64,000 nucleotides of DNA from JAHEDH01 sp963745865. Its GTDB lineage: Bacteria; Actinomycetota; Acidimicrobiia; Spongiisociales; ZC4RG35. The stretch is taken from assembly GCA_963745865.1 (NCBI GenBank), contig CAVUYZ010000004.1, positions 558,001 through 622,000 of the forward strand, read 5' to 3'. Position 1 is the first letter of the stretch. Each line of letters starts with the position of its first letter. Both the position numbers and the translations under genes were made by a program. Of the stretch, positions 35,560 through 44,179 are shown one piece after another. The notes under the pieces are model-generated. The model saw only the letters and a list, made by a program, of their open reading frames with translations. It was not told where the DNA came from and did not search any database.

Positions 35560-36599
35560 TCCTGGAGACCATCGTCGGTCACGGCAGAGTCGTTGATCTC
35601 CTGAGGCGTGAGGTCACCCGACCAGCCAACTCCTATCTGTTCGTCGGGGCATCGGGGATCGGCAAAGCGACCGTTGCGCGGGGCTTCGCCCAACTGCTCT
35701 TGTGTCCCGTCGATGGAGCCCACGACGAGGCGTGTCGCTCGTGTCGCAGGATCGAGACGGGCAACCACCCCGATCTGATCGAGGTCAGTATCGAGGGCAG
35801 GCAGAGCATCGGGACCGACCAGGCGAGGACGATCGTCCAGGCGGCGAACATGACGCCGGTCGAGTCGCCCGTGAAGGTGTTCCTCGTCCCCGAAGCGGGG
35901 ATGCTCACCGAGCAGGCTGCGAATGTCTTGCTCAAGACGCTGGAAGAGCCGACGTCGACGACCATCTTCTTGCTGGTGGCGGAAGCCGAGGACGATCTCC
36001 CGTCAACGGTGAACAGCAGGTGCAGAACCATTCACATGGGTCGGGTGCCCGATGCGACGATCGAGCCGGCCCTGATCGCGCTCGGAGTCGATCCGGAGCG
36101 AGCCACCGCGCTCGCCCGCGTGTCCGGAGGTCGCCCGGGGATGGCACTCAACCTGGTCGGTGATCAGGACGTCGATGGATTCCGGCTGCTGTGGCTGGGG
36201 CTCCCGACCCGTTTCACCGGTCGCCCCGGCGAGGCCGCCCTCCTGGTCGACGAGGTCGAGGCATGGATCGAGCCGCTCGTCCAGAAGTCGGCCGACGTGG
36301 TCGGAGACGAGCTGACCAAGGATCAGACCGAGAAAGCCAAACGTCGTATACGGGCTGCGCTGATGGAGTCCGGTCTCGAGATTCTGGCGACGTGGTACGC
36401 CGACAGCGCCGCCATCCAGTACGGCGCCCCGCTCCGCAACGCGGATCTACCGGTGGCAGATCTGACGCTGGTGAGTCCGAAGCGAGCAGTCGCCAACACA
36501 GAGCTCATTCTGGATGCGGTTGCCGACCTGAACGCCAATCTCCGCCCCGCACTGCTCCTCACCAACCTGTTCACGTCGTTGGGTTCCGAGACAGCCTGA
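35556..36599 (+). CDS. holB: DNA polymerase III delta-prime subunit
   Basis: The protein has 347 residues. The AAA+ clamp-loader domain has SYLFVGASGIGKATVARGFA (P-loop GASGIGKA), a four-Cys zinc module between CPVDGAHDEACRSC, and LLKTLEEPTSTTIFLLV. SRC (sensor 1) is in VNSRCRTIHMG. It loads the sliding clamp with the other clamp-loader subunits. A GTG start overlaps the tmk stop. Confidence 0.9.
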   Translation: MILETIVGHGRVVDLLRREVTRPANSYLFVGASGIGKATVARGFAQLLLCPVDGAHDEACRSCRRIETGNHPDLIEVSIEGRQSIGTDQARTIVQAANMTPVESPVKVFLVPEAGMLTEQAANVLLKTLEEPTSTTIFLLVAEAEDDLPSTVNSRCRTIHMGRVPDATIEPALIALGVDPERATALARVSGGRPGMALNLVGDQDVDGFRLLWLGLPTRFTGRPGEAALLVDEVEAWIEPLVQKSADVVGDELTKDQTEKAKRRIRAALMESGLEILATWYADSAAIQYGAPLRNADLPVADLTLVSPKRAVANTELILDAVADLNANLRPALLLTNLFTSLGSETA

Positions 36600-36621
36600 A
36601 TTCGACGAAGTCCGGCGCAAA

Positions 36622-36649
36622 TTGCCAGGCGGCCCCTCACGGGTATCAT
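36622..36649 (+). promoter_or_regulatory. Promoter of tRNA-Thr
   Basis: TTGCCA (36622-36627), 16-base spacer, TATCAT (36644-36649), 11 bases before the mature tRNA. Confidence 0.6.
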
Positions 36650-36660
36650 TCCGGAACCTC

Positions 36661-36735
36661 GCCGAGGTAGCTCAGGGGTAGAGCAATTCACTCGTAATGA
36701 ATAGGTCAGGGGTTCAAATCCCCTCCTCGGCTCCA
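36661..36735 (+). tRNA. tRNA-Thr (anticodon CGT), CCA encoded
   Basis: The acceptor stem is GCCGAGG/CCTCGGC (36661-36667 with 36725-36731), the D arm is GCTCAGGGGTAGAGC, the anticodon stem ATTCA/TGAAT encloses loop CTCGTAA (anticodon CGT at 36693-36695), and the T arm is AGGGGTTCAAATCCCCT. Discriminator T36732 and a genomically encoded CCA (36733-36735) follow. The anticodon reads ACG. Confidence 0.95.
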
Positions 36736-36770
36736 TTGTCACGCCCGGTTTGGGTTTCCCGGGCAGCAGC

Positions 36771-36776
36771 TACCGT
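36771..36776 (+). promoter_or_regulatory. Leaderless -10 box of sigR
   Basis: TACCGT lies 7 bases before a GTG at 36784. Confidence 0.55.
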
Positions 36777-36783
36777 TTCGCCT

Positions 36784-37368
36784 GTGGCTGACCAGACGAC
36801 ATTCGAAGAGGACGCGATGCAGTTCGCGCCGCAGCTCTACTCGGCTGCGCTGCGCATGGCACGGAATCCTGCGGATGCCGAGGATCTCGTCCAGGAGACG
36901 TTCCTCAAGGCGTATCGCGCCTATCACACGTTCGAGGCCGGCACGAACCTGAAGGCATGGCTGTACCGCATCCTCACCAACACCTACATCAATCGGTATC
37001 GCAAGAAGCAACGTCGGCCCGACGAAGTCGACCTCGGCGACGTCCAGGACCTCTACCTGTATCGCAAGATCGGTTCCGCCGAGTCGGCTGACCTGTCCGC
37101 CAGCGCAGAGGACGCCGTGCTCGAAGGGCTCGTAGACGCTGACATCAAGGCCGCCGTCGAGTCTTTGCCGGAGAACTTCCGGGTCCCGGTTCTGCTCGCC
37201 GACCTCGAGGGATTCGCCTACAAAGAAATCGCCGAGATTCTCGACATTCCGATCGGAACCGTGATGTCCCGACTCCACCGGGGAAGAAAAGCGCTCCAGA
37301 AGCAGTTGTACGAATACGCACGGACCCGAGGACTTCTTCCCGACGAGGAGGCGGCTGTCAATGAGTGA
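36784..37368 (+). CDS. sigR: ECF RNA polymerase sigma factor, SigR/SigH type
   Basis: The protein has 194 residues. Region 2 reads ADAEDLVQETFLKAYRAYHTFEAG then NLKAWLYRILTNTYINRYRKKQRRP; region 4 reads LPENFRVPVLLADLEGFAYKEIAEILDIPIGTVMSRLHRGRKALQ. These are hallmarks of the SigR/SigH group, which controls the thiol-oxidative stress response (thioredoxin, mycothiol) in actinobacteria. The next gene, overlapping by 8 bases, is its zinc anti-sigma factor. The GTG is chosen because of the TANNNT box. Confidence 0.92.
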   Translation: MADQTTFEEDAMQFAPQLYSAALRMARNPADAEDLVQETFLKAYRAYHTFEAGTNLKAWLYRILTNTYINRYRKKQRRPDEVDLGDVQDLYLYRKIGSAESADLSASAEDAVLEGLVDADIKAAVESLPENFRVPVLLADLEGFAYKEIAEILDIPIGTVMSRLHRGRKALQKQLYEYARTRGLLPDEEAAVNE

Positions 37369-37606
37369 AAAATGTGACGACGCACTGGAGAATCTGTATC
37401 TCTATCTCGATGGGGAGTTGAAGCCCGATATCGCCGAAGGCCTCCGCATTCACCTCGATGACTGTCCTCCGTGCCTCGACGCCTTCTCGTTCGAAGAGCG
37501 ACTGAAGACCGTCGTCAAGAACCGGCTGCAAGAGGACGTTCCGCCGGATCTGATCGTCAGGCTCACCCAGGTCATCCGTACCGAGGTCATTCACTACGAG
37601 TCCTGA
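37361..37606 (+). CDS. rsrA: Zinc-containing anti-sigma factor, RsrA type
   Basis: The protein has 81 residues. The ZAS signature is HLDDCPPC (H-x3-C-x2-C) with an upstream Cys in SEKCDDALENLYLYLDGEL. Disulfide stress expels zinc and releases the sigma factor in this family. It overlaps the sigR 3' end by 8 bases, so the two are cotranslated. Slightly shorter than Streptomyces RsrA (about 105). Confidence 0.9.
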   Translation: MSEKCDDALENLYLYLDGELKPDIAEGLRIHLDDCPPCLDAFSFEERLKTVVKNRLQEDVPPDLIVRLTQVIRTEVIHYES

Positions 37607-37663
37607 TCGCCTGCCCGCCTGGCTGTGATCCCTCGATTCGTCGATGTAGTCTCGATCCCACTG

Positions 37664-37975
37664 ATGCGCTTGTTTCGACCCACCTCGTTCGCCCTCGTTT
37701 CGCTCTTCGTTCTCCTCGCGGCGGTGCCTGCACTCGCTGCCGAGAGTCCCACCGAGACCACCGCGCCCGTTCAGCAGGACTCGGCCGGGCAGGTCCAGTC
37801 CGGGTATGAGGCGGCGGTCCCCGTCGACGCGCCCGCCCCGACCGAGGTCGTCCAACCATGGACCACCAAGTTCCTGGTTCCGACCGGCCTGTTGATCGCG
37901 GTGATCGCCATCTTCGCCACCGTCGTGATGTACTTCATGAAGGTCGTCCGAACGCGGTACAAAGTCGTCGAATGA
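37664..37975 (+). CDS. Small exported protein with C-terminal membrane helix
   Basis: The protein has 103 residues. It has a cleavable signal peptide (FALVSLFVLLAAVPALAAES), a Thr/Pro/Gln-rich linker and one membrane helix (FLVPTGLLIAVIAIFATVVMYF) with a basic cytoplasmic end. Topology parallels the 2951-3514 protein. No family recognised. Its stop overlaps the start of the metalloprotease-like gene (ATGA), suggesting a membrane partner for it. A TAGTCT box at 37647 lies 11 bases upstream. Confidence 0.65.
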   Translation: MRLFRPTSFALVSLFVLLAAVPALAAESPTETTAPVQQDSAGQVQSGYEAAVPVDAPAPTEVVQPWTTKFLVPTGLLIAVIAIFATVVMYFMKVVRTRYKVVE

Positions 37976-39006
37976 CCGAAGAGCTGCCCTGGCCATTCGC
38001 CGGCAGGGTGGCAGGCCTGATCGCCGGTGAGCATGATCTCGCTCGGTCGTATCACTTCCAGCACCTTGCTTCCACGATGCCGTCGGTCGTCGCCGAGGCA
38101 AGCGCCATGGTCACCGCAGCGACCGGGCTCGAACTCCCCGGAGACCCGTCGGTGGCGGTCGTCACCAGACGCGAGTGGGTCGAGCGGAACCTCGGCGGGT
38201 TCACCAAGATGGTCGGGTCCGGAATCGAGAGTTCGTCGATCGGAGACTCAGACCGACCGGGAGCCGCAGTCGCCCGTCGGCTCGTCGCCGGCGAGATCGG
38301 GGCACTTCTCGGCTTCCTGTCGAAGCGGGTCCTCGGCCAATACGAGCTGGTGCTTCCCAGCGAGGACGATGCCGACTCGATCGCGTTCGTCGGTGGGAAC
38401 ATCCTCTCCATGGAGCGGAGCAACCAGTTCTCTCCGACGGATTTTCGGATGTGGATCGCATTGCACGAATCCGCCCATCGCGCGCAGTTCAAGGGGATTC
38501 CCTGGATGCGCGACTACTTCCAGGAGCTCATCGGAGAGATGGTCGAGAGCTCGACGGTCACTCGGGGGAGGCTGAAGCGAATGGCCAACCGGGTGCGCAT
38601 TGCACATCGCGACGACGAGCCGATCATCGACGAGCGCGGCTTGATGGGATTCGTGGCCACCCCTGCTCAGTCGGAGACGCTCGACAAGATCCAAGCGTTG
38701 ATGAGCCTGTTGGAGGGGCACGGCCACTTCGTCATGGACCGGATCGGTGAGCGCGTGTTGACATCGCAGGCGAGGATGTCATCGATCTTGAAGCGTCGCA
38801 GAAACGATCCCAAGGTGGAAGCGCTGTATCGGCTGACCGGAATCCAGATGAAGATGAAGCAGTACGAGGAAGGAGAGGAGTTCGTCGCCGGAGTCGAGAA
38901 GGTCGCATCCTTCACAGCGTTGAACGCGGCCTGGCGGAGCCCCGAGCACCTCCCGACACTCGCAGAGATCCGCGATCCCGAATCGTGGCTCGAGCGGGTG
39001 GGATGA
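37972..39006 (+). CDS. Zinc metalloprotease-like protein (DUF2342 / F420-biosynthesis-associated family)
   Basis: The protein has 344 residues. The metal motif is ALHESAHRAQF (HExxH-like) at about 163-173, followed by a downstream Glu-rich helix. The overall pattern matches the actinobacterial DUF2342 family, part of which is annotated as F420-biosynthesis-associated or as putative hydrolases; the function is not established. It lies between a small membrane protein and tilS, with 4-base overlaps on both sides, so it belongs to the tilS-hpt-ftsH operon. Confidence 0.8.
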   Translation: MTEELPWPFAGRVAGLIAGEHDLARSYHFQHLASTMPSVVAEASAMVTAATGLELPGDPSVAVVTRREWVERNLGGFTKMVGSGIESSSIGDSDRPGAAVARRLVAGEIGALLGFLSKRVLGQYELVLPSEDDADSIAFVGGNILSMERSNQFSPTDFRMWIALHESAHRAQFKGIPWMRDYFQELIGEMVESSTVTRGRLKRMANRVRIAHRDDEPIIDERGLMGFVATPAQSETLDKIQALMSLLEGHGHFVMDRIGERVLTSQARMSSILKRRRNDPKVEALYRLTGIQMKMKQYEEGEEFVAGVEKVASFTALNAAWRSPEHLPTLAEIRDPESWLERVG

Positions 39007-40233
39007 GCGCCGCCGACGGAATCAGGGAGGCGCTGGCGTCGCTCCCCGGGCCCGTTGTCATCGCCCTCTCCGGCGGAGCAGACAGCGCAGTGGCCGCATG
39101 GGCGGCTGCGGACGCTGGCGTCGCGACCCGATGTGTGCACGTCGACCACGGACTCGAGGCCTCGGAGGTGATGTGCTCGGCTGCAGTGGACGTCGCCGGT
39201 CGACTCGGGCTCGAACTCGAAATCCTCCACGTGGCACCGGCGTCGGATGCCGAGGCCGATCTCCGGTCGGCGAGATACGCCGCGCTGCTCGGCTCGCTCG
39301 CTGCGGGTGAGGTACTCGTCACGGCGCACACGGCCGACGACCAGGCGGAGACGCTGCTGCTGAATCTCCTGAGAGGCACCGGTCTGCCGGGGCTGGGGGG
39401 GATTCCTCCCCGCCGCGGGCCGATCCGTCGGCCGATGCTCGAAATCCGCCGGGCCGATGTGCGGGCCGTCGCCGACCAGATGGGACTGCCATACGTCGAC
39501 GACCCCGAGAACGCATCGACCGAGCACCTCCGCAACCGAGTTCGGATGGATCTCATCCCAGCGCTCGAGGCCGACTTCAGCCCGGCGCTCACACGGAACC
39601 TCGGTCGCACCGCGGCCGGCGTCTCCGAGGCGCTCGAGCCCATGCTCATGGCAGCATCCCGAGTGCCGTGCGAGGTGCGAGGGATCGTCGGTACGGGTCG
39701 CTGTCGGTCCTCTGATGGCAGCGAAGCCGTCCGTGAGGCGATGGGTACTGCGTGAGATGATGATCCGTGCCAGAGGCCCGTACCCGCCCTCGAAGGAGGA
39801 AGTGGATCGGGCAGAATCTGCGCTGGTCACCGGGAGCGGTACGGACCTGGCCGATTCTCGACATCGATTCCAGGTGGTCGGCCCGTGGTACCAGCTCTCG
39901 CCCCCACCGACAGCGCCCTCCGGCCCGACGGTGTTGGCAGACGGAGTTCGCTGGGGATCATTCCGATTTCGCACGGTTCGCTGGGAAGGCGGTCCGGTGC
40001 TCTCGAAGTGGCGTTTCGTTCATCCCATCGGCTCGTACATGGTCAGAGCCGTCGCCGCAGACGATCGTGTGGAGATCGCCACCGGGCACAAGGATGCTCG
40101 CGAGGCGATCAGGGAGACGGGGATCGAAGTCTCCGGCTGGCCGGTGGTGACCGACGCCGTCAGGGAGGATCGTCTGGATCCCGGGTGCCAGGCACGTCGC
40201 TTGGTCCTCGGCGGACTCCAGCGGCTACGTTGA
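39003..40233 (+). CDS. tilS: tRNA(Ile)-lysidine synthetase (frameshifted by a 7-base tandem duplication)
   Basis: The N-terminal PP-loop ATPase has IALSGGADSAVAAWAA, CVHVDHGLEASE and VTAHTADDQAETLLLNLLRGTGLPGL. The C-terminal TilS domain includes MIRARGPYPPSKEEVDRAES and VRWGSFRFRTVRWEGG. The frame changes at 39668-39681, where GTGCGAG is repeated twice; removing one copy gives RVPCEGSSVRVAVGPLMAAKPS and a continuous 407-residue protein. TilS makes lysidine at C34 of tRNA-Ile(CAU) and is normally essential. It starts inside the metalloprotease-like stop. Confidence 0.9.
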
Positions 40234-40257
40234 GACGATCGCCGAAGAGGACGCTGG

Positions 40258-40788
40258 ATGGGCACGATCTCAACCTTGATCTCCGAAGAGGAGATCCAAC
40301 AGAAGCTCGTCGAGATGGGCGCGTCGATCACCAGCGACTACCAGGGGAAGGACCTGCTCGTCGTCGGCGTGCTCAAGGGGGCCTTCATGGTGATGGCCGA
40401 CCTCTCGCGGCACATCGATCTACCCGTCGAGTTCGACTTCATGGCGGTGAGTTCGTACGGAGCCTCGACGCAGAGCTCCGGCGTGGTTCGGATCCTCAAG
40501 GACCTCGATCAAGAGATCGCCGGAAAGCACGTCTTGATCGTCGAGGACATCATCGACTCGGGTTTGACGCTCAGCTACCTCATCAAGAGCCTCAAGGTCA
40601 GGAAACCGGCCTCGATCGAAATCGCCACACTCCTCTGGAAAGAGGGCATCCAGCGGGTCCCGATCGAGGTCAAGTACCCGGGGTTCTCGATCGGACCCGA
40701 GTTCGTGGTCGGGTACGGGCTCGATTACGCCGGAAAGTACCGCAACCTCCCCTACATCGGGGTGCTCGAAGGCAATCCCGACGAATAG
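40258..40788 (+). CDS. hpt: Hypoxanthine phosphoribosyltransferase
   Basis: The protein has 176 residues. The PRPP-binding loop is VLIVEDIIDSGLTLSYL, and the PPi loop precedes it (VVGVLKGAFMVMADL). The hood/base site is in FVVGYGLDYAGKYRNLPYIGVL. It salvages hypoxanthine and guanine. The tilS-hpt-ftsH order is typical of bacteria. A TACGTT box at the tilS stop may give it a short-leader transcript. Confidence 0.95.
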   Translation: MGTISTLISEEEIQQKLVEMGASITSDYQGKDLLVVGVLKGAFMVMADLSRHIDLPVEFDFMAVSSYGASTQSSGVVRILKDLDQEIAGKHVLIVEDIIDSGLTLSYLIKSLKVRKPASIEIATLLWKEGIQRVPIEVKYPGFSIGPEFVVGYGLDYAGKYRNLPYIGVLEGNPDE

Positions 40789-40919
40789 CGGCGAGAGCGG
40801 ACACCCCCAGGCCGGCCCGCGAACCTGGTCGGCAGCCTCAGGATGTCATTGCCCGTCAGAGGACGTAGCATGAATTCCTCGCAGCCCGGGCTGCGCGCTT
40901 CTGAACAAGGAAACATTCG

Positions 40920-42833
40920 GTGAATCGCACCTTTCGCACTCTTCTGATCTACGGGCTCGTCTTCGTCGCTGTCGCATTCGTGGCCCAGCAGTGGGTCGAT
41001 CAGGCCTCCCAGCCGGAGGAGATACAGCTGAACACCTTCCTGTCGAAGGTGGCGGATGGCGAGATCGACTCTGCGACGGTCTTCGCCACGTCCGACCGGG
41101 TCGAGGGCCGGTACGAGGGATCGACCGCGGTGGACGGCACGAACGACTTCCTGGTCCGGTATCCGGCAGAGTTCGAGGGAGCGGTCACCGACGCACTCGT
41201 TTCCGCCGGCGTCGACTTCGAGACCGATCCCGAGCCACCAGGTCTGCTCGAGATCCTGTTCAGCATCCTGCCGTGGCTCATCCTGATCGGCTTCATGGTG
41301 TTCATCTTCATGCAGATGCAGGGCTCGGGGAACCGGGTGATGCAGTTCGGAAAGGCGAAGACCAAGTCGGTCTCCAAGGATCAACCCAAGGTCACGTTCA
41401 AAGACGTTGCCGGCCTCGAGAGCGCGATCGAGGAACTCGAGGAGATCAAGGACTTCCTCGAGCACCCGGACAAGTACCGGGCCATGGGAGCCAAGATCCC
41501 GAAGGGCGTGCTGCTGTTCGGTCCTCCCGGGACCGGGAAGACCCTGCTCGCCAGGGCTGTCGCCGGCGAGGCCGGCGTCCCGTTCTTTTCGATCTCCGGT
41601 TCGGACTTCGTCGAGATGTTCGTCGGCGTCGGAGCCAGTCGTGTTCGGGACCTGTTCGAACAGGCCAAGCAATCGGCTCCTGCCATCGTGTTCATCGATG
41701 AGATCGATGCGGTTGGTCGCCATCGCGGCGCCGGGGTCGGCGGTGGGCACGACGAGCGTGAGCAAACGCTGAATCAGCTGCTCGTCGAACTCGACGGGTT
41801 CGAAGGCTCGAACGGCGTCATCGTGATGGCGGCGACGAACCGGCCCGACATCCTCGATCCTGCGCTGCTTCGTCCGGGTCGCTTCGACCGTCAGATCACG
41901 ATCGACGCTCCCGACCTCGAAGGCAGGAAGGCGATCCTCGCGGTGCACGCCAAGGGAAAGCCCCTCGAAGATGGCATCGAGCTCGAGGTTCTGGCCAGGC
42001 GCACGCCGGGATTCACCGGCGCCGATCTCGCCAACCTGATCAACGAGGCCGCGTTGCTCTCCGCCCGGTTCAACAAGTCCAAGATCGGTATGACCGAACT
42101 CGAGGAGGCAATCGATCGTGTCATCTCCGGTCCGGAGCGGAAGACCCGCGTCATGGACGATGAGGAGAAGAAGCTCATCGCCTATCACGAGACGGGGCAC
42201 GCCTTGGTGGGCTTTGCGCTGCCGAACGCCGATCCGGTCCACAAGGTCACGATCGTTGCCCGCGGCCGCTCGTTGGGCCACACGCTCGCACTGCCCACCC
42301 ACGACAAGTTCCTGGTTCGTAGGTCCGAGCTGGTCGACCAACTGGCGATGCTGCTCGGTGGTCGCACGGCCGAGGAGATCATCTACGTCGACCCCACCAC
42401 CGGGGCCGCCAACGACATCGAGAAGGCCACGTCGATCGCCAGGAAGATGGTGATGGAGTACGGGATGAGCGACAAGCTCGGACCGCTCCAGTACGGCAAG
42501 CCGGCCGGCGAGGTCTTCCTCGGCCGTGACTACACCAAGGGTCAGGACTTCTCCGACGACGTGGCGTCGTCGATCGACGAAGAAGTTCGAACGCTGGTCG
42601 CAGCCGCCCATCAGGAGGCTCGTGAGATCCTCACGACCCACCGTGAGGCCATGGAGCGAATGGTGCAGATACTGCTCGAGAAGGAGACCGTGAACCGCGA
42701 AGAGATCGCCGAGATCTTCACGGATGTTCCCAAGTGGGAGCACACCTCGTCGGGATCGTTGCGGATCCAGTTGCCCGAGCACGCTGACCAGTCGCCTGCC
42801 AGCGACGGGTACGCCGCCGCCCGGGAAGTCTGA
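40920..42833 (+). CDS. ftsH: ATP-dependent zinc metalloprotease FtsH
   Basis: The protein has 637 residues, full length. Two membrane helices (about 7-23 and 110-133) surround a small extracytoplasmic domain. The AAA domain has Walker A GPPGTGKT (201-208), Walker B IVFIDEID (256-263) and an SRH. The zinc protease motif HETGH lies in the M41 domain, followed by GRTAEEIIY. The start is GTG after an AAGGA site. This is the second FtsH in the window and sits in the canonical hpt-ftsH-fol context, so it is probably the housekeeping copy. Confidence 0.97.
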   Translation: MNRTFRTLLIYGLVFVAVAFVAQQWVDQASQPEEIQLNTFLSKVADGEIDSATVFATSDRVEGRYEGSTAVDGTNDFLVRYPAEFEGAVTDALVSAGVDFETDPEPPGLLEILFSILPWLILIGFMVFIFMQMQGSGNRVMQFGKAKTKSVSKDQPKVTFKDVAGLESAIEELEEIKDFLEHPDKYRAMGAKIPKGVLLFGPPGTGKTLLARAVAGEAGVPFFSISGSDFVEMFVGVGASRVRDLFEQAKQSAPAIVFIDEIDAVGRHRGAGVGGGHDEREQTLNQLLVELDGFEGSNGVIVMAATNRPDILDPALLRPGRFDRQITIDAPDLEGRKAILAVHAKGKPLEDGIELEVLARRTPGFTGADLANLINEAALLSARFNKSKIGMTELEEAIDRVISGPERKTRVMDDEEKKLIAYHETGHALVGFALPNADPVHKVTIVARGRSLGHTLALPTHDKFLVRRSELVDQLAMLLGGRTAEEIIYVDPTTGAANDIEKATSIARKMVMEYGMSDKLGPLQYGKPAGEVFLGRDYTKGQDFSDDVASSIDEEVRTLVAAAHQEAREILTTHREAMERMVQILLEKETVNREEIAEIFTDVPKWEHTSSGSLRIQLPEHADQSPASDGYAAAREV

Positions 42834-42847
42834 TCGGCCGCGCCGAC

Positions 42848-43706
42848 GTGGCAGCCTCCCCTGGTTCGACGTGGCGGATCGGAGGTGAGACCCTGGATCT
42901 CGCATCGACGCTGATCATGGGGATCGTCAACGTGACCCCGGACTCGTTCTCGGACGGGGGACGCTTCGAGGGGCAGGCGGCGATCCGTCACGGGCGGTCA
43001 CTGCTCGAGGCGGGCGCCGACATCCTCGACATCGGTGGCGAATCGACCCGTCCGGGCGCTGACCCGGTGAGCGCAGAAGAGGAGTGTTCTCGGGTCCTGC
43101 CGGTCGTGGAAGCGCTCGCCGGCGATGGAGCCCGTGTCTCGATCGACACGATGAAACCCCTCGTTGCTCGCGCTGCCATCCAACGTGGCGCGGTGATCGT
43201 CAACGATGTGACCGGGCTTGCGCGACCCCGAGATGCGGAGCGTGGTGGCCGAAACCGGGGTCGGTGCGATCGTGATGCACATGCAGGGAACTCCTCGCAC
43301 GATGCAGCAGAACCCCAGCTATGACGACGTCGTCTCTGACATTGCGTCGTTCCTCGATCGTCGCAGCCAGGCGGCGATCGCCGACGGCATCGATCCCCGG
43401 ACGCTGGCTGTCGATCCCGGTATCGGGTTCGGGAAGACGACCGAGCACAACCTGGCGTTGCTCGCTCACCTGTCGGCTCTCTCGGACCTGGGTCGACCGG
43501 TCGTGGTGGGCGCGTCCCGGAAACGGTTCCTCGGTTCGTTGCTCGGGATCGATGATCCCGCAGAACGCGACCGTGCGACCGCCATCCTGACTGCACTCAT
43601 CGCCGAGCGTGGGGCAGCCGTCGTCCGCGTCCATGACGTAGCCGGGTCACGGGAAGCTCTCACGCTGTTGCGGGCTATCGTCGCTGCGCAGGAAGGGAAG
43701 TCATGA
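42848..43706 (+). CDS. folP: Dihydropteroate synthase (one frameshift)
   Basis: Family motifs are MGIVNVTPDSFSDGGRF, ADILDIGGESTRPGA, VSIDTMKP, IVNDVTGL, VMHMQGTPRTMQ, DPGIGFGKTTEHN and VGASRKRFLG. An extra T near 43219 (GGGCTTGCGCG, expected GGGCTGCGCG) breaks the frame between IVNDVTGL and RDPEMR; repaired length is 285 residues and total length is 3n+1. It condenses hydroxymethyl-dihydropterin diphosphate with p-aminobenzoate, the sulfonamide target. It is first of folP-x-folB-folK; folE is not adjacent. Confidence 0.95.
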
Positions 43707-44179
43707 TCGCCGGTCTCAAACCACGTGGATTCGTCTGGGTCATCGCGAACCGTCTCGCCGTTTCAGACCGGATCGGCGGGAGCGGGTTCCAGCATCGTCG
43801 GGTTCGTCGAGAGGAAGAGATCAACTGGCTCGTCCGGGATGCCAGCATCACCGCCGTTGTCAATCTCCTCGTCGGTCAGCCAAATCAGCACTCCTATGCG
43901 GACGCCGGCCTCGCGACGCACGAGTGCCCGATCGAGGGACGTCCCACCAGCAAGCAGATCGATGAGATCTACTCGACGATCGATGCCGCCCTGGTCGAAC
44001 GGGGCTCGCGCGTGCTGGTCCACCGCGAGACCGTCGACGATGTGGTCGCCGGCCTGATGGGTGGCTATCTGATCCACAAGAAGCTGCTCGACGATCCGAT
44101 CGTCGCGGTGGCGGTGATCCAGGAGATCGTCGGCGAGCCGATCGGCCCCGACGGCAGGTCGATCATCTCCGGCCGATGA
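43703..44179 (+). CDS. Dual-specificity-phosphatase-like protein lacking the catalytic Cys
   Basis: The protein has 158 residues. The fold signature (EEEINWLVRDASITAVVNLLVG, then THECPIEG and a late VLVHRETVDDVVAGLMGGYLI) follows dual-specificity phosphatases, in which the last motif would be HCxxGxxR. Here it is HRETVDDVV, so both the nucleophilic Cys and the phosphate-binding Arg are missing. It is therefore probably a non-catalytic binding protein. Overlaps of 4 bases with both folP and folB place it firmly within the folate operon. Family call by eye. Confidence 0.6.
   Translation: MIAGLKPRGFVWVIANRLAVSDRIGGSGFQHRRVRREEEINWLVRDASITAVVNLLVGQPNQHSYADAGLATHECPIEGRPTSKQIDEIYSTIDAALVERGSRVLVHRETVDDVVAGLMGGYLIHKKLLDDPIVAVAVIQEIVGEPIGPDGRSIISGR

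Noticed and set aside
36661..36735. tRNA-Thr as an integration site of a mobile island
   Set aside because: No integrase gene and no second copy of the tRNA 3' end was seen on either side; housekeeping genes flank it.
40752..42905. 717-codon minus-strand ORF opposite ftsH
   Set aside because: Antisense shadow of a clear FtsH gene; no family motifs, and it would overlap hpt, ftsH and folP at once.
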